This document shows positions 1 through 5,583 of a DNA stretch of 5,583 bases, one piece after another. The position numbers and the translations under genes were made by a program. The DNA lies in contig CAYUYM010000213.1 of NCBI GenBank assembly GCA_964449305.1, positions 1 to 5,583 of the forward strand, in the 5' to 3' direction. Each line of letters begins with the position of its first letter. Position 1 is the first letter of the stretch. This stretch comes from CAYUYM01 sp964449305 (GTDB lineage: Bacteria > Bacteroidota > Ignavibacteria > SZUA-365 > CAYQST01). Below the pieces are notes generated by a model, which saw nothing but the letters and a program-made list of their open reading frames with translations, was not told the DNA's origin and did no database searches.

Positions 1-1
1 C

Positions 2-1177
2 TTCCCGCAGGCCGTCCCCAACCTCCCCGTCATCGACCGCAGTGTCTGCACCTACTACCAGAACGGCAAGTGCGGCATGTGCGCCAAGGTGTGCGGGCGT
101 GAAGCGATCGACTACGAGCAGCAGGACAGCTTCGTGACCGAGGAGGTGGGCGCCATCATCGTGGCCACCGGCTACAAGCTCTACAGCATCGGTGAACAGA
201 AACCCGGCAGCATCTACCATGGCTACGGCGAATACGGCTACGGCCGCTACAAGGATGTGATCGACGGCCTCCAGTTCGAACGCATCGCCTCCGCGTCCGG
301 CCCGACCTCCGGCGAGATCCTGCGTCCGTCGGACAAGAAGGAGCCGAAGAAGATCGTCTTCATCCAGTGCGTCGGCTCGCGCGATGAATCGAAGGGCTTC
401 TCCTATTGCAGCAAGATCTGCTGCATGTACACCGCGAAGCACGCCATGCTCTACCGGCACAAGGTGCACGATGGCGAAGCCTACGTGTTCTACATGGACA
501 TCCGCTCCGGTGGCAAGATGTATGACGAGTTCGTGCGTCGCGCCATCGAGGAGGATCACGTCAAGTACATCCGCGGCCGCGTGTCACGCATCTACGAGCA
601 GGACGGCAAATACATCGTCAAGGGTGAGGACACCATCGCCGGCGAGGCCGTGGAGATCGATGCCGACATGGTGGTGCTCGCGACAGCGATGATCCCGCAG
701 CCCGAGGCCCCGAAGCTCGCGCAGACCCTCTCCATCCCCTACGACAAGCACGGCTTCTTCCAGGAGGTGCATCCCAAGTTGCGTCCCGTGGAGACGAGCA
801 GCGGCGGCATCTTCCTTGCCGGATCGTGCCATTCCCCGCGCGACATCCCCGAGTGCGTGTCCATGGCATCAGCCGCGGCATCGAAGGCCATGGTGCTGTT
901 CGGTTCCGACCTGCTGGAACGTGAGCCCGTGGTGGCATGCGTCGATGCGCTCACCTGCGCCGCATGCTTCTACTGCGAAAAAGTGTGCGCCTACAATGCG
1001 ATCGAGCACCGCGAGATCCGGGACCGGCAGGGTCGCCTCGTGAAGATCGTCGCCCACGTCAACACCGGCCTGTGCCAGGGCTGCGGCACCTGCAACGCCA
1101 CCTGCCCGTCGAAATCCGTTGAGCTCATCGGCTTCAAGGATGAGCAGATCTGGTCCGAAATTCACGCCCTCGCCTGA
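2..1177 (+). CDS. hdrA: HdrA, heterodisulfide reductase flavin/iron-sulfur subunit (5' end outside window)
   Basis: HdrA is the flavoprotein core of soluble heterodisulfide reductases; its FAD is where electrons are bifurcated between ferredoxin and HdrBC. The frame is open from base 2, so the methionine codon at 77 is internal and 391 C-terminal residues are visible. In order (numbering from the first visible residue): a ferredoxin-type cluster with C16, C24, C27 and C31; the end of a nucleotide-binding segment (AIIVATGY, 51-58); the HdrA-typical tract GYGEYGYGRYKDVI (74-87) leading into QFER; FIQCVGSRDE followed by YCSKICCMY (120-143); a second flavin-fold strand MVVLATAM (223-230) and GGIFLAGSCHSPRDIPE (268-284), typical of the FAD-binding end of the thioredoxin reductase-like fold; and two C-terminal [4Fe-4S] motifs, C319/C322/C325/C329 and C358/C361/C364/C368. 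It ends 21 bp before mvhD, so the two are probably cotranscribed. Family assignment is very secure. Full length and any N-terminal fusion cannot be judged. Confidence 0.95.
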   Translation, partial: FPQAVPNLPVIDRSVCTYYQNGKCGMCAKVCGREAIDYEQQDSFVTEEVGAIIVATGYKLYSIGEQKPGSIYHGYGEYGYGRYKDVIDGLQFERIASASGPTSGEILRPSDKKEPKKIVFIQCVGSRDESKGFSYCSKICCMYTAKHAMLYRHKVHDGEAYVFYMDIRSGGKMYDEFVRRAIEEDHVKYIRGRVSRIYEQDGKYIVKGEDTIAGEAVEIDADMVVLATAMIPQPEAPKLAQTLSIPYDKHGFFQEVHPKLRPVETSSGGIFLAGSCHSPRDIPECVSMASAAASKAMVLFGSDLLEREPVVACVDALTCAACFYCEKVCAYNAIEHREIRDRQGRLVKIVAHVNTGLCQGCGTCNATCPSKSVELIGFKDEQIWSEIHALA

Positions 1178-1198
1178 CAACCATTCCCCCGATTCATC

Positions 1199-1687
1199 AT
1201 GGCAGAACCCACCTGGAACCCCAAAATTGTCGCCTTCGTCTGCAACTGGTGCACCTACACCGGAGCGGATCTGGCCGGGACCTCGCGCCTCAAGCAGCTC
1301 CCGAACGCGCGCCTCATCCGCGTGCCGTGCACCGGGCGCATCGACCCCGTGTTTCTTCTGAAAGCCTTCCAATCCGGCGCCGACGGCGTTCTCGTCAGCG
1401 GCTGTCATCCGAATGACTGCCACTACAACGAGGGCAACTTCCACGCACGCCGCCGCTGGACGCTGTTCCGCAACCTCCTGCTCTTCACCGGCATCGACCC
1501 CGGGCGCGTCCAGTTCTCCTGGGTGTCGGCCGCCGAGGGAAAGAAGTGGGTGGATGTGGTGGACAAGGTGATCGAGGATGTGCGCGCTCTCGGACCCTTC
1601 ACCCGCTACCAGGCGATCAATCATGAGTTCGCCCTCCCACCGGAATTCCTCACCAGCCCGCAGAAGGAGGCCGCCCTCCATGGCTAG
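1199..1687 (+). CDS. mvhD: MvhD/FlxD, [2Fe-2S] subunit linking HdrA to its electron donor
   Basis: This is a 162-residue MvhD-family protein, close to the usual length for a stand-alone member. MvhD carries a [2Fe-2S] cluster and passes electrons from the donor module (hydrogenase, formate dehydrogenase or, here, the Flx proteins) to the flavin of HdrA. The family signature is clear: FVCNWCTYTGADLAGTSR at 13-30 with C15 and C18, RVPCTGRIDP with C44, and SGCHPNDCHY with C69 and C74, giving the five conserved cysteines. The region after residue 80 holds the usual arginine-rich helix and a WVSAAEGKKW segment. The ATG at 1199 is chosen because the protein begins at the normal distance before CNWC. 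No Shine-Dalgarno sequence precedes it (the upstream bases are pyrimidine-rich), so translation may depend on coupling with hdrA. Its last 8 bp overlap flxC. In the Hdr-Flx naming this is FlxD (FloxD). Confidence 0.95.
   Translation: MAEPTWNPKIVAFVCNWCTYTGADLAGTSRLKQLPNARLIRVPCTGRIDPVFLLKAFQSGADGVLVSGCHPNDCHYNEGNFHARRRWTLFRNLLLFTGIDPGRVQFSWVSAAEGKKWVDVVDKVIEDVRALGPFTRYQAINHEFALPPEFLTSPQKEAALHG
1664..1670 (+). promoter_or_regulatory. Strong ribosome binding site for flxC
   Basis: The sequence AAGGAGG lies 9 bp before the ATG at 1680, inside the end of mvhD. It supports that start over the in-frame ATG at 1578, which would give 34 extra residues with no family resemblance that I can see. Confidence 0.75.
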
Positions 1688-2546
1688 ACTCAACGACATC
1701 GCCCGTGACCTGCTCGCCGACGGCACGGTGGATTTCATCATCGGCTACGAGCGCATGCAGGCCCCCAACCGCACGCGTCCCTTCATCGCCGCCACGGCCG
1801 ACGACGCCGGGCGTCTCGTGTTCAACCACCACGCGGTGAACAACCTCGCCGTGTACCTCACCAAGATGAAGCCGCCCGAGGGGCGGAAGATCGGCATCGT
1901 GGCCAAGGGCTGCGATGTGCGCGCCATCATCATGCTCATGCAGGAGAATCAGATCCGACGGGAGCAGGTGTACATCATCGGCATGGAATGCTCCGGCGTC
2001 GTGAATGAAGCGGGCATGGAGTGGAAACCGGAGAACATCTCCGCCAAGTGCATCTCCTGCATGGTCCACACACCTCCGCTGCACGATGTACTCATCGGTG
2101 AGCCGGAACCCATCACGATGCCGGAGAACCGCCGGGTGGGGCAGCTCCGCGCACTTGAGGCGATGAGCACGGAGGAGCGCTGGAACTTCTGGCAGAATGA
2201 ACTGGAGCGCTGCGTGAAGTGCTACGCCTGCCGCCAGGTGTGCCCGATGTGCTATTGCGAGCAGTGCATCGCCGACAAGTCCGTCCCACGCTGGATCGAC
2301 TCGAGCGCCTCGCAGCGTGGCAACCTTGCGTGGAACATCATCCGCGCCTTCCATCTCGCCGGCCGCTGCGTCGGCTGCAACGAATGCGAGCGCGCCTGCC
2401 CGCAGGACATCCCCCTGTCCCTGCTCAACATGAAGATGGGCATGACGGCGAAGCAGGAGTTCGACTATGCCGCCGGGATGAGCATCGACGCCCCCACACT
2501 GGTCGGCACCTACAACCAGGCCGACCGCGAAGAATTCATCATGTGA
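1680..2546 (+). CDS. flxC: FlxC, iron-sulfur protein with FrhB-like N-terminal part and two ferredoxin-type clusters
   Basis: This 288-residue protein is predicted to be cytoplasmic; no signal peptide or membrane segment is visible. The N-terminal 140 residues resemble the coenzyme F420 hydrogenase/dehydrogenase beta (FrhB/FdhB) family: IGIVAKGCDVRAI (71-83, C78), an IIGMECSG segment (99-106, C104), then a CISC pair (C124, C127). The C-terminal half carries two ferredoxin-like motifs: C178/C181/C184/C188, extended by P-M-C-Y-C and C196, and C230/C233/C236/C240 followed by proline. In the Hdr-Flx complex this subunit is thought to relay electrons between the FlxA/FlxB dehydrogenase module and MvhD/HdrA; that role is inferred from family and position. 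FrhB homologues bind flavin, but flavin binding here is not demonstrable from sequence. The start at 1680 overlaps the end of mvhD by 8 bp and has a strong ribosome binding site. Family assignment is firm; the FlxC name rests on the gene neighbourhood. Confidence 0.87.
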   Translation: MARLNDIARDLLADGTVDFIIGYERMQAPNRTRPFIAATADDAGRLVFNHHAVNNLAVYLTKMKPPEGRKIGIVAKGCDVRAIIMLMQENQIRREQVYIIGMECSGVVNEAGMEWKPENISAKCISCMVHTPPLHDVLIGEPEPITMPENRRVGQLRALEAMSTEERWNFWQNELERCVKCYACRQVCPMCYCEQCIADKSVPRWIDSSASQRGNLAWNIIRAFHLAGRCVGCNECERACPQDIPLSLLNMKMGMTAKQEFDYAAGMSIDAPTLVGTYNQADREEFIM

Positions 2547-2549
2547 GGA
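2545..2549 (+). promoter_or_regulatory. Ribosome binding site for flxB
   Basis: GAGGA overlaps the flxC stop codon (TGA, 2544-2546) and sits 7 bp before the ATG at 2557. It favours 2557 over the second in-frame ATG at 2563. Confidence 0.6.
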
Positions 2550-2556
2550 TCCGACC

Positions 2557-3579
2557 ATGGACCATGCCATCCTTTCCGCCAGCTCCCTTCCCGCACTCGC
2601 CGACGCCTTCCTCGCGGCCGGATACCTCGTCGTGAGCGACGCCGCCGACGGCCGCGGCTACCGTGCCATCAGGGACGGACACGAGGTGTCGCTCGACAGC
2701 GGCGCCAAGCCGGGACGGACCTCCTTCAAGCAGTTCCTCTTCCCCAAGACCGAACCCATCTTCTACTACCGCAAGGAAGTGAACGACATCTCCCTCGTCG
2801 ATCCGCCCGACATCAACCGCAGGGTGGTGATCCTCGGCGCAAAGCCCTGCGACGCAAAGTCCCCGGAGATCCTCGCAAAGGTGTTCAACTGGGATTATCA
2901 TGACGCGTTCTTCAACCGGCGTGTCGCCAACACCGTGGTGATCGGCCTCGCCTGCACCTTCCATGACGAGTTCTGCTTCTGCACCTCGGTGGGCCTTTCC
3001 CCCGTGTCGGAGCAGGGATCGGATGTGTTCCTCGTCCCGCTCGGTGACGGGTCATACGGCCTCACCGCCGTCACGGACAAGGGGCACGCATTTCTTGAAC
3101 CGTTCACGGGCATGCTGCAGGCGGGCGACCCCGCACGCACCACACAGGCACGTGATGCGATCCCCGTGGAGCAGCACAGCTTCTGCGCCTCGAAGGTTCG
3201 GGAGTGGATCGACGGGCACTTTGACGATCCTGCATGGCAGACGGCCGGCGCCGGCTGTCTCGGCTGCGCGCAGTGCGCCTTCGTGTGCCCGGTGTGCCAC
3301 TGCTTCGACATTGTGGACGAGGACCTCGGCTACCTTGACGGCATGCGCATGAAGAACTGGGATGCCTGCCAGGCGGGTCTGTTCACGAAACACGCATCCG
3401 GCCACAACCCCCGTGAGAACCAGACGGCGCGGTACCGGCAGCGCGTGTCCCACAAATTCGCCTACTATCCCGAGAAGTTCGGTGAGATCCTCTGCACCGG
3501 CTGCGGTCGCTGTTCGCGCGGCTGCGCAGCCGGCGTCGACATCGCCGAGGTTGCGCGGACACTCGCGTCCTGTCGTTGA
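2557..3579 (+). CDS. flxB: FlxB, AsrA/HydB-like dicluster iron-sulfur subunit
   Basis: This 340-residue protein belongs to the family of anaerobic sulfite reductase subunit A (AsrA) and the beta subunit of archaeal sulfhydrogenase (HydB), the usual partner of an AsrB-like FAD/NAD subunit. It starts with a domain of about 220 residues holding the family motifs QFLFPKTEPIF (59-69), ILGAKPCDAKS (92-102, C98) and a CTFHDEFCFC segment (C133, C140, C142). The C-terminal part has two [4Fe-4S] motifs, C234/C237/C240/C244 extended by P-V-C-H-C-F, and C313/C316/C319/C323. In the complex it probably accepts electrons from FlxA and passes them to FlxC and MvhD. It follows flxC by 10 bp with a ribosome binding site at the flxC stop. 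Its own stop overlaps an out-of-frame ATG (TGATG at 3577-3581). The next gene, flxA, matches the AsrB-like partner expected for this family, which strengthens the call. Confidence 0.9.
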   Translation: MDHAILSASSLPALADAFLAAGYLVVSDAADGRGYRAIRDGHEVSLDSGAKPGRTSFKQFLFPKTEPIFYYRKEVNDISLVDPPDINRRVVILGAKPCDAKSPEILAKVFNWDYHDAFFNRRVANTVVIGLACTFHDEFCFCTSVGLSPVSEQGSDVFLVPLGDGSYGLTAVTDKGHAFLEPFTGMLQAGDPARTTQARDAIPVEQHSFCASKVREWIDGHFDDPAWQTAGAGCLGCAQCAFVCPVCHCFDIVDEDLGYLDGMRMKNWDACQAGLFTKHASGHNPRENQTARYRQRVSHKFAYYPEKFGEILCTGCGRCSRGCAAGVDIAEVARTLASCR

Positions 3580-3646
3580 TGAACGCCCGGGAACTCCCCG
3601 GCTACACTTCCCTCCCACTGCATTCAGCACCAGCATCCTTCCCCCC

Positions 3647-4483
3647 ATGTGCCAGAACATCTACAAACCGGAACTGATGGTCATCACCGACATCATCGAT
3701 GAAACCCCCGACACGCGCACATTCCGCCTGCAGTTCAAGGACCCGGAGGTGGCACGCACCTTCGATTTCAAGGCCGGGCAGTTCGCCGAGTACTCCGTGT
3801 TCGGCGAGGGCGAGTGCACCTTCTGCATCGCCTCCTCGCCCACACGTCAGGAGTACATCGAGTGCTCCTTCAAACAGGCCGGCAAGGTGACCACCGCCAT
3901 GCGCCGCATGAACGTGGGTGACATCCTCGGTCTGCGCGGGCCCTACGGCAACCACTTCCCCGTGGAGGAGATGGCCGGGAAGAACGTCGTCTTCATCGCC
4001 GGCGGCATCGGCCTCGCACCGGTGCGCTGCGTGATCTGGAACGTCCTCGACCTGCGCGACAAGTTCAAGGACGTCACCATCGTCTATGGTGCACGCTCCG
4101 TCGGCGACCTCGTCTACAAGCGCGAGCTGGAGGATTGGAAGGCCATGCCTGATGTACGCACCATCGTGACCGTGGATCCCGGTGGTGAAACGGAGGGCTG
4201 GGATGGCGAGGTCGGCTTCGTCCCGAGCATTGTCGAAAAGGCGGCCCCGGCGGGCGACAACTCCGTCGCCATCGTCTGCGGTCCACCGATCATGATCAAG
4301 TACACGCTCCCCGTGCTCCAGAAGCTCGGCTTCCGCGACGAGGACATCATCACCACGCTGGAGAACCGCATGAAATGTGGCCTCGGCAAGTGTGGACGCT
4401 GCAATGTGGGGAGCGTCTACGTCTGCAAGGATGGCCCGGTGTTCACGTACGCCCAGCTCCGGGAATTGCCCGAGGAGTACTGA
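3647..4483 (+). CDS. flxA: FlxA, FAD- and NAD(P)-binding oxidoreductase with [2Fe-2S] site
   Basis: This 278-residue protein belongs to the ferredoxin-NADP reductase superfamily, in the group with AsrB, sulfhydrogenase gamma subunit and the dihydroorotate dehydrogenase electron transfer subunit. The N-terminal FAD barrel shows FKAGQFAEYSVFGEGE (41-56) and FCIASSPT (59-66), with T-F-C-I-A-S where many relatives have R-x-Y-S. The NAD(P) domain shows FIAGGIGLAPVRCVI (116-130) and VAIVCGPPIMIK (207-218). The C-terminal [2Fe-2S] ligands are C244, C249, C252 and C260 (KCGLGKCGRCNVG, 243-255). It is the likely NAD(P)H entry or exit point of the Hdr-Flx complex. The start at 3647 is chosen because IYKPELMVITDIIDETPDTRTF fits the family N-terminus, although no ribosome binding site precedes it. 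An ATG at 3677 is a shorter alternative. The frame stays open upstream of 3647 but overlaps flxB. It ends the cluster, 110 bp from a convergent gene. Confidence 0.92.
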   Translation: MCQNIYKPELMVITDIIDETPDTRTFRLQFKDPEVARTFDFKAGQFAEYSVFGEGECTFCIASSPTRQEYIECSFKQAGKVTTAMRRMNVGDILGLRGPYGNHFPVEEMAGKNVVFIAGGIGLAPVRCVIWNVLDLRDKFKDVTIVYGARSVGDLVYKRELEDWKAMPDVRTIVTVDPGGETEGWDGEVGFVPSIVEKAAPAGDNSVAIVCGPPIMIKYTLPVLQKLGFRDEDIITTLENRMKCGLGKCGRCNVGSVYVCKDGPVFTYAQLRELPEEY

Positions 4484-4523
4484 CCCCGCAGCACGTCGCA
4501 GACTGTTTTTCACGAGAAAAAAC

Positions 4524-4545
4524 GAGGGCCCCCTGTGGGGCCCTC
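4524..4545. terminator. Shared transcription terminator hairpin between convergent genes
   Basis: A perfect 9-bp stem (4524-4532 with 4537-4545, core GGGCCCC) closes on a 4-nt loop. Read on the - strand, the stem is followed after one base by six T residues (complement of 4517-4522), the classic intrinsic terminator form, serving the T9SS cargo gene. On the + strand the tail is only TGTCGTTTCC, so termination of the flx genes here is plausible but weaker. Confidence 0.75.
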
Positions 4546-4557
4546 TGTCGTTTCCCT

Positions 4558-4577
4558 GGGGGAGGGCAGCCTCCCCC
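4558..4577. terminator. Second GC-rich hairpin, possible auxiliary terminator
   Basis: GGGGGAGG (4558-4565) pairs perfectly with CCTCCCCC (4570-4577) around a GCAG loop. It has no T-run on either side, so on its own it is not a canonical terminator. It may add to the neighbouring hairpin or protect a 3' end. Confidence 0.4.
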
Positions 4578-4593
4578 ATCCTGTGAGAAGAGG

Positions 4594-5583
4594 TTATTTC
4601 GCGATCAGCACGGACTGCTGGCGCATCTCCACCGAGCCGTTGCACTCCACCGCCATGCGCAGCATGTACGTGCCCGCGGGGAGATGCGCGCCGTCGAGGG
4701 AGACACTGTAGGTGCCACGCGCCTGCCGGCCCTGTGCCACTGCTGCCACCTCGTGGCCGGCGATGTCCCACAGCGTGATGCGGACGTCTCCGTCATTGAT
4801 CACCGTGTAGGTCACCGTCGAAAGACCGTGAACCGGGTTCGGATACACGGACAATGCAATGGGCTCGGCGCTGGAGCTCACCCTCGGCAGGACGATGTGA
4901 GCGTTCGAGATCGTCACGCCTTCACAGGTGCCGAGCTCGTTGTCCACGCTCGGGCTCATTTCCAGGGTGCTGGAAGTGAAACCGCTGTACGCCGGACCGG
5001 CCTCCACTGTGATGTACATGAGCGGTTCGTTCGCATCAAGGCGGATCGGTGTGAAGGACGACCAATCCAGCCGTGTCTCGTGTTCCAGGTTCACGACCTG
5101 CACGGCATTGTCGCCCGCCTCCGCCATGCGGGCAGAGGTGATGACAAGGTCGTCGGTGCGTTTGAACATGAAGGTCACCGCCCCCACATCCATCGCATTG
5201 GCCACGCGCACGGGCAGCTCGATGGATTCGCCGCGATTGAGGCGCGCCATGCCGTCATGGGACACGCTGACCAGGTAGTGGCCATCATTCTTCTTCGGGC
5301 CCGCCGGCGGAACGAAGGTTCCGTTGATGTCGCCGGCACAGAGGGCGAAGAAGTCCCTGGTGACTGCCGTCTTGACGATGGTGAACGGCGTGGTGACCGG
5401 TGCGCCGGGGGTGTTGCCCTGTGTGAGCAGCCACTTCGGTGTGTTGAATCCGCCGGCCGACCAGCCACCGCTCGTCGAGGAATTGCGGATCGCCGTGGCA
5501 TCGGCAATCGTGATGGTCGGAGGCGTGGTGGGCGCGATCACATCGGCCGCCATGCGGATGAGGGCCGGGGAGGCGGCGAGCTG
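4594..5583 (-). CDS. Secreted T9SS cargo protein with dockerin-like, cohesin-like and C-terminal sorting domains (5' end outside window)
   Basis: The reading frame is open to the right edge, so 329 C-terminal residues are visible and the ATG at 5553-5551 is probably internal. In order: a dockerin-like segment (about 22-92), starting TITIADATAIRNSS and ending LCAGDINGTFVP; a cohesin-like beta-sandwich (about 118-196), with IELPVRVANAMDVGAVTFMF, a central DWSSFTPI and a closing EPLMYITVEA; a linker; and a T9SS type A sorting domain (about 242-329), with LSVYPNPV, ITLWDIAGHEV and LPAGTYMLRM, ending LIAK. T9SS cargo crosses the outer membrane and is attached to the surface or released after removal of the sorting domain. 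The function of the missing N-terminal part, which would define substrate or activity, is unknown. It converges on flxA and shares a terminator region with it; no functional link to the Hdr-Flx genes is implied. Confidence 0.88.
   Translation of the reverse strand, partial: QLAASPALIRMAADVIAPTTPPTITIADATAIRNSSTSGGWSAGGFNTPKWLLTQGNTPGAPVTTPFTIVKTAVTRDFFALCAGDINGTFVPPAGPKKNDGHYLVSVSHDGMARLNRGESIELPVRVANAMDVGAVTFMFKRTDDLVITSARMAEAGDNAVQVVNLEHETRLDWSSFTPIRLDANEPLMYITVEAGPAYSGFTSSTLEMSPSVDNELGTCEGVTISNAHIVLPRVSSSAEPIALSVYPNPVHGLSTVTYTVINDGDVRITLWDIAGHEVAAVAQGRQARGTYSVSLDGAHLPAGTYMLRMAVECNGSVEMRQQSVLIAK

Noticed and set aside
77..1177. HdrA starting at the ATG at 77
   Set aside because: The frame is open to the left edge, and the residues before the methionine contain C16 and C24 (numbering from the first visible residue) of the same ferredoxin motif, so the methionine is internal.
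1178..1198. Possible promoter or regulatory site between hdrA and mvhD
   Set aside because: Only 21 bp, pyrimidine-rich, with no recognisable promoter elements or inverted repeat.
1578..1679. Upstream extension of flxC to an ATG at 1578
   Set aside because: The added 34 residues are Ser/Arg/Pro-rich shadow sequence of mvhD, and the strong ribosome binding site fits 1680.
869..1741. 290-residue open frame on the - strand across the hdrA-mvhD boundary
   Set aside because: Antisense to two firmly identified genes; the composition (Ala, Gly, Val, Asp, His rich) is the usual result of GC-rich third positions, and no domain is recognisable.
1650..2570. 306-residue open frame on the - strand opposite flxC
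   Set aside because: Mirror of flxC codons in a GC-rich gene; low-complexity His/Ala/Gly/Asp composition and no family motif.
3362..3646. Upstream extension of flxA to an ATG at 3362
   Set aside because: It would overlap flxB by more than 200 bp with Arg/Pro/Thr-rich shadow sequence; the family N-terminus begins near 3647.
3602..4771. 389-residue open frame on the - strand, longest in the window
   Set aside because: It spans flxA antisense, both hairpins and the end of the cargo gene in another frame. FlxA on the opposite strand has unmistakable FAD, NAD(P) and iron-sulfur motifs.

Overview
The window holds one gene cluster on the + strand and, facing it, the end of one gene on the - strand. 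The cluster encodes five consecutive subunits of a cytoplasmic electron-bifurcating type heterodisulfide reductase/flavin oxidoreductase complex (Hdr-Flx, also called Hdr-Flox). The order is hdrA (5' end outside the window), mvhD/flxD, flxC, flxB, flxA. The facing gene encodes a secreted surface protein with a C-terminal type IX secretion (T9SS) sorting domain.

Organism: the sequence is GC-rich with strong third-position GC, which produces many long antisense shadow frames. The T9SS sorting domain, preceded by dockerin-like and cohesin-like modules, is a hallmark of the Bacteroidota/Chlorobiota/Ignavibacteria/Kapabacteria (FCB) lineage. Combined with an anaerobe-type Hdr-Flx complex and high GC, I infer a largely anaerobic or facultative FCB bacterium of the Chlorobi/Ignavibacteria/Kapabacteria side rather than a typical low-GC Bacteroides. 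This is inference; the window has no phylogenetic marker.

Layout: 2-1177 C-terminal 391 residues of HdrA; 1199-1687 MvhD/FlxD; 1680-2546 FlxC (overlaps MvhD by 8 bp); 2557-3579 FlxB; 3647-4483 FlxA; 4484-4593 convergent intergenic region with two GC-rich hairpins; 4594 to the right edge, the - strand T9SS cargo gene, whose 5' end is outside.

How the genes work together (family knowledge plus inference): FlxA carries FAD, an NAD(P)-binding fold and a [2Fe-2S] ligand set, so it is the pyridine nucleotide entry point. FlxB and FlxC each carry two ferredoxin-type clusters and would wire electrons onward. MvhD carries the cysteines of a [2Fe-2S] cluster and docks an electron-donating module to HdrA. 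HdrA holds the flavin at which electrons are split, classically between ferredoxin and a disulfide reduced by HdrBC. HdrB and HdrC are not in the window; they should lie upstream of hdrA or elsewhere. No hydrogenase or formate dehydrogenase subunit is visible, so NAD(P)H is the likely partner.

No RNA gene, CRISPR array, insertion sequence or phage feature was seen. The complex is a known type. The points worth a second look are its order relative to hdrA, the unequal ribosome binding sites, the flxB-flxA junction, the shared cysteine motif of FlxB and FlxC, and the module make-up of the T9SS cargo protein.
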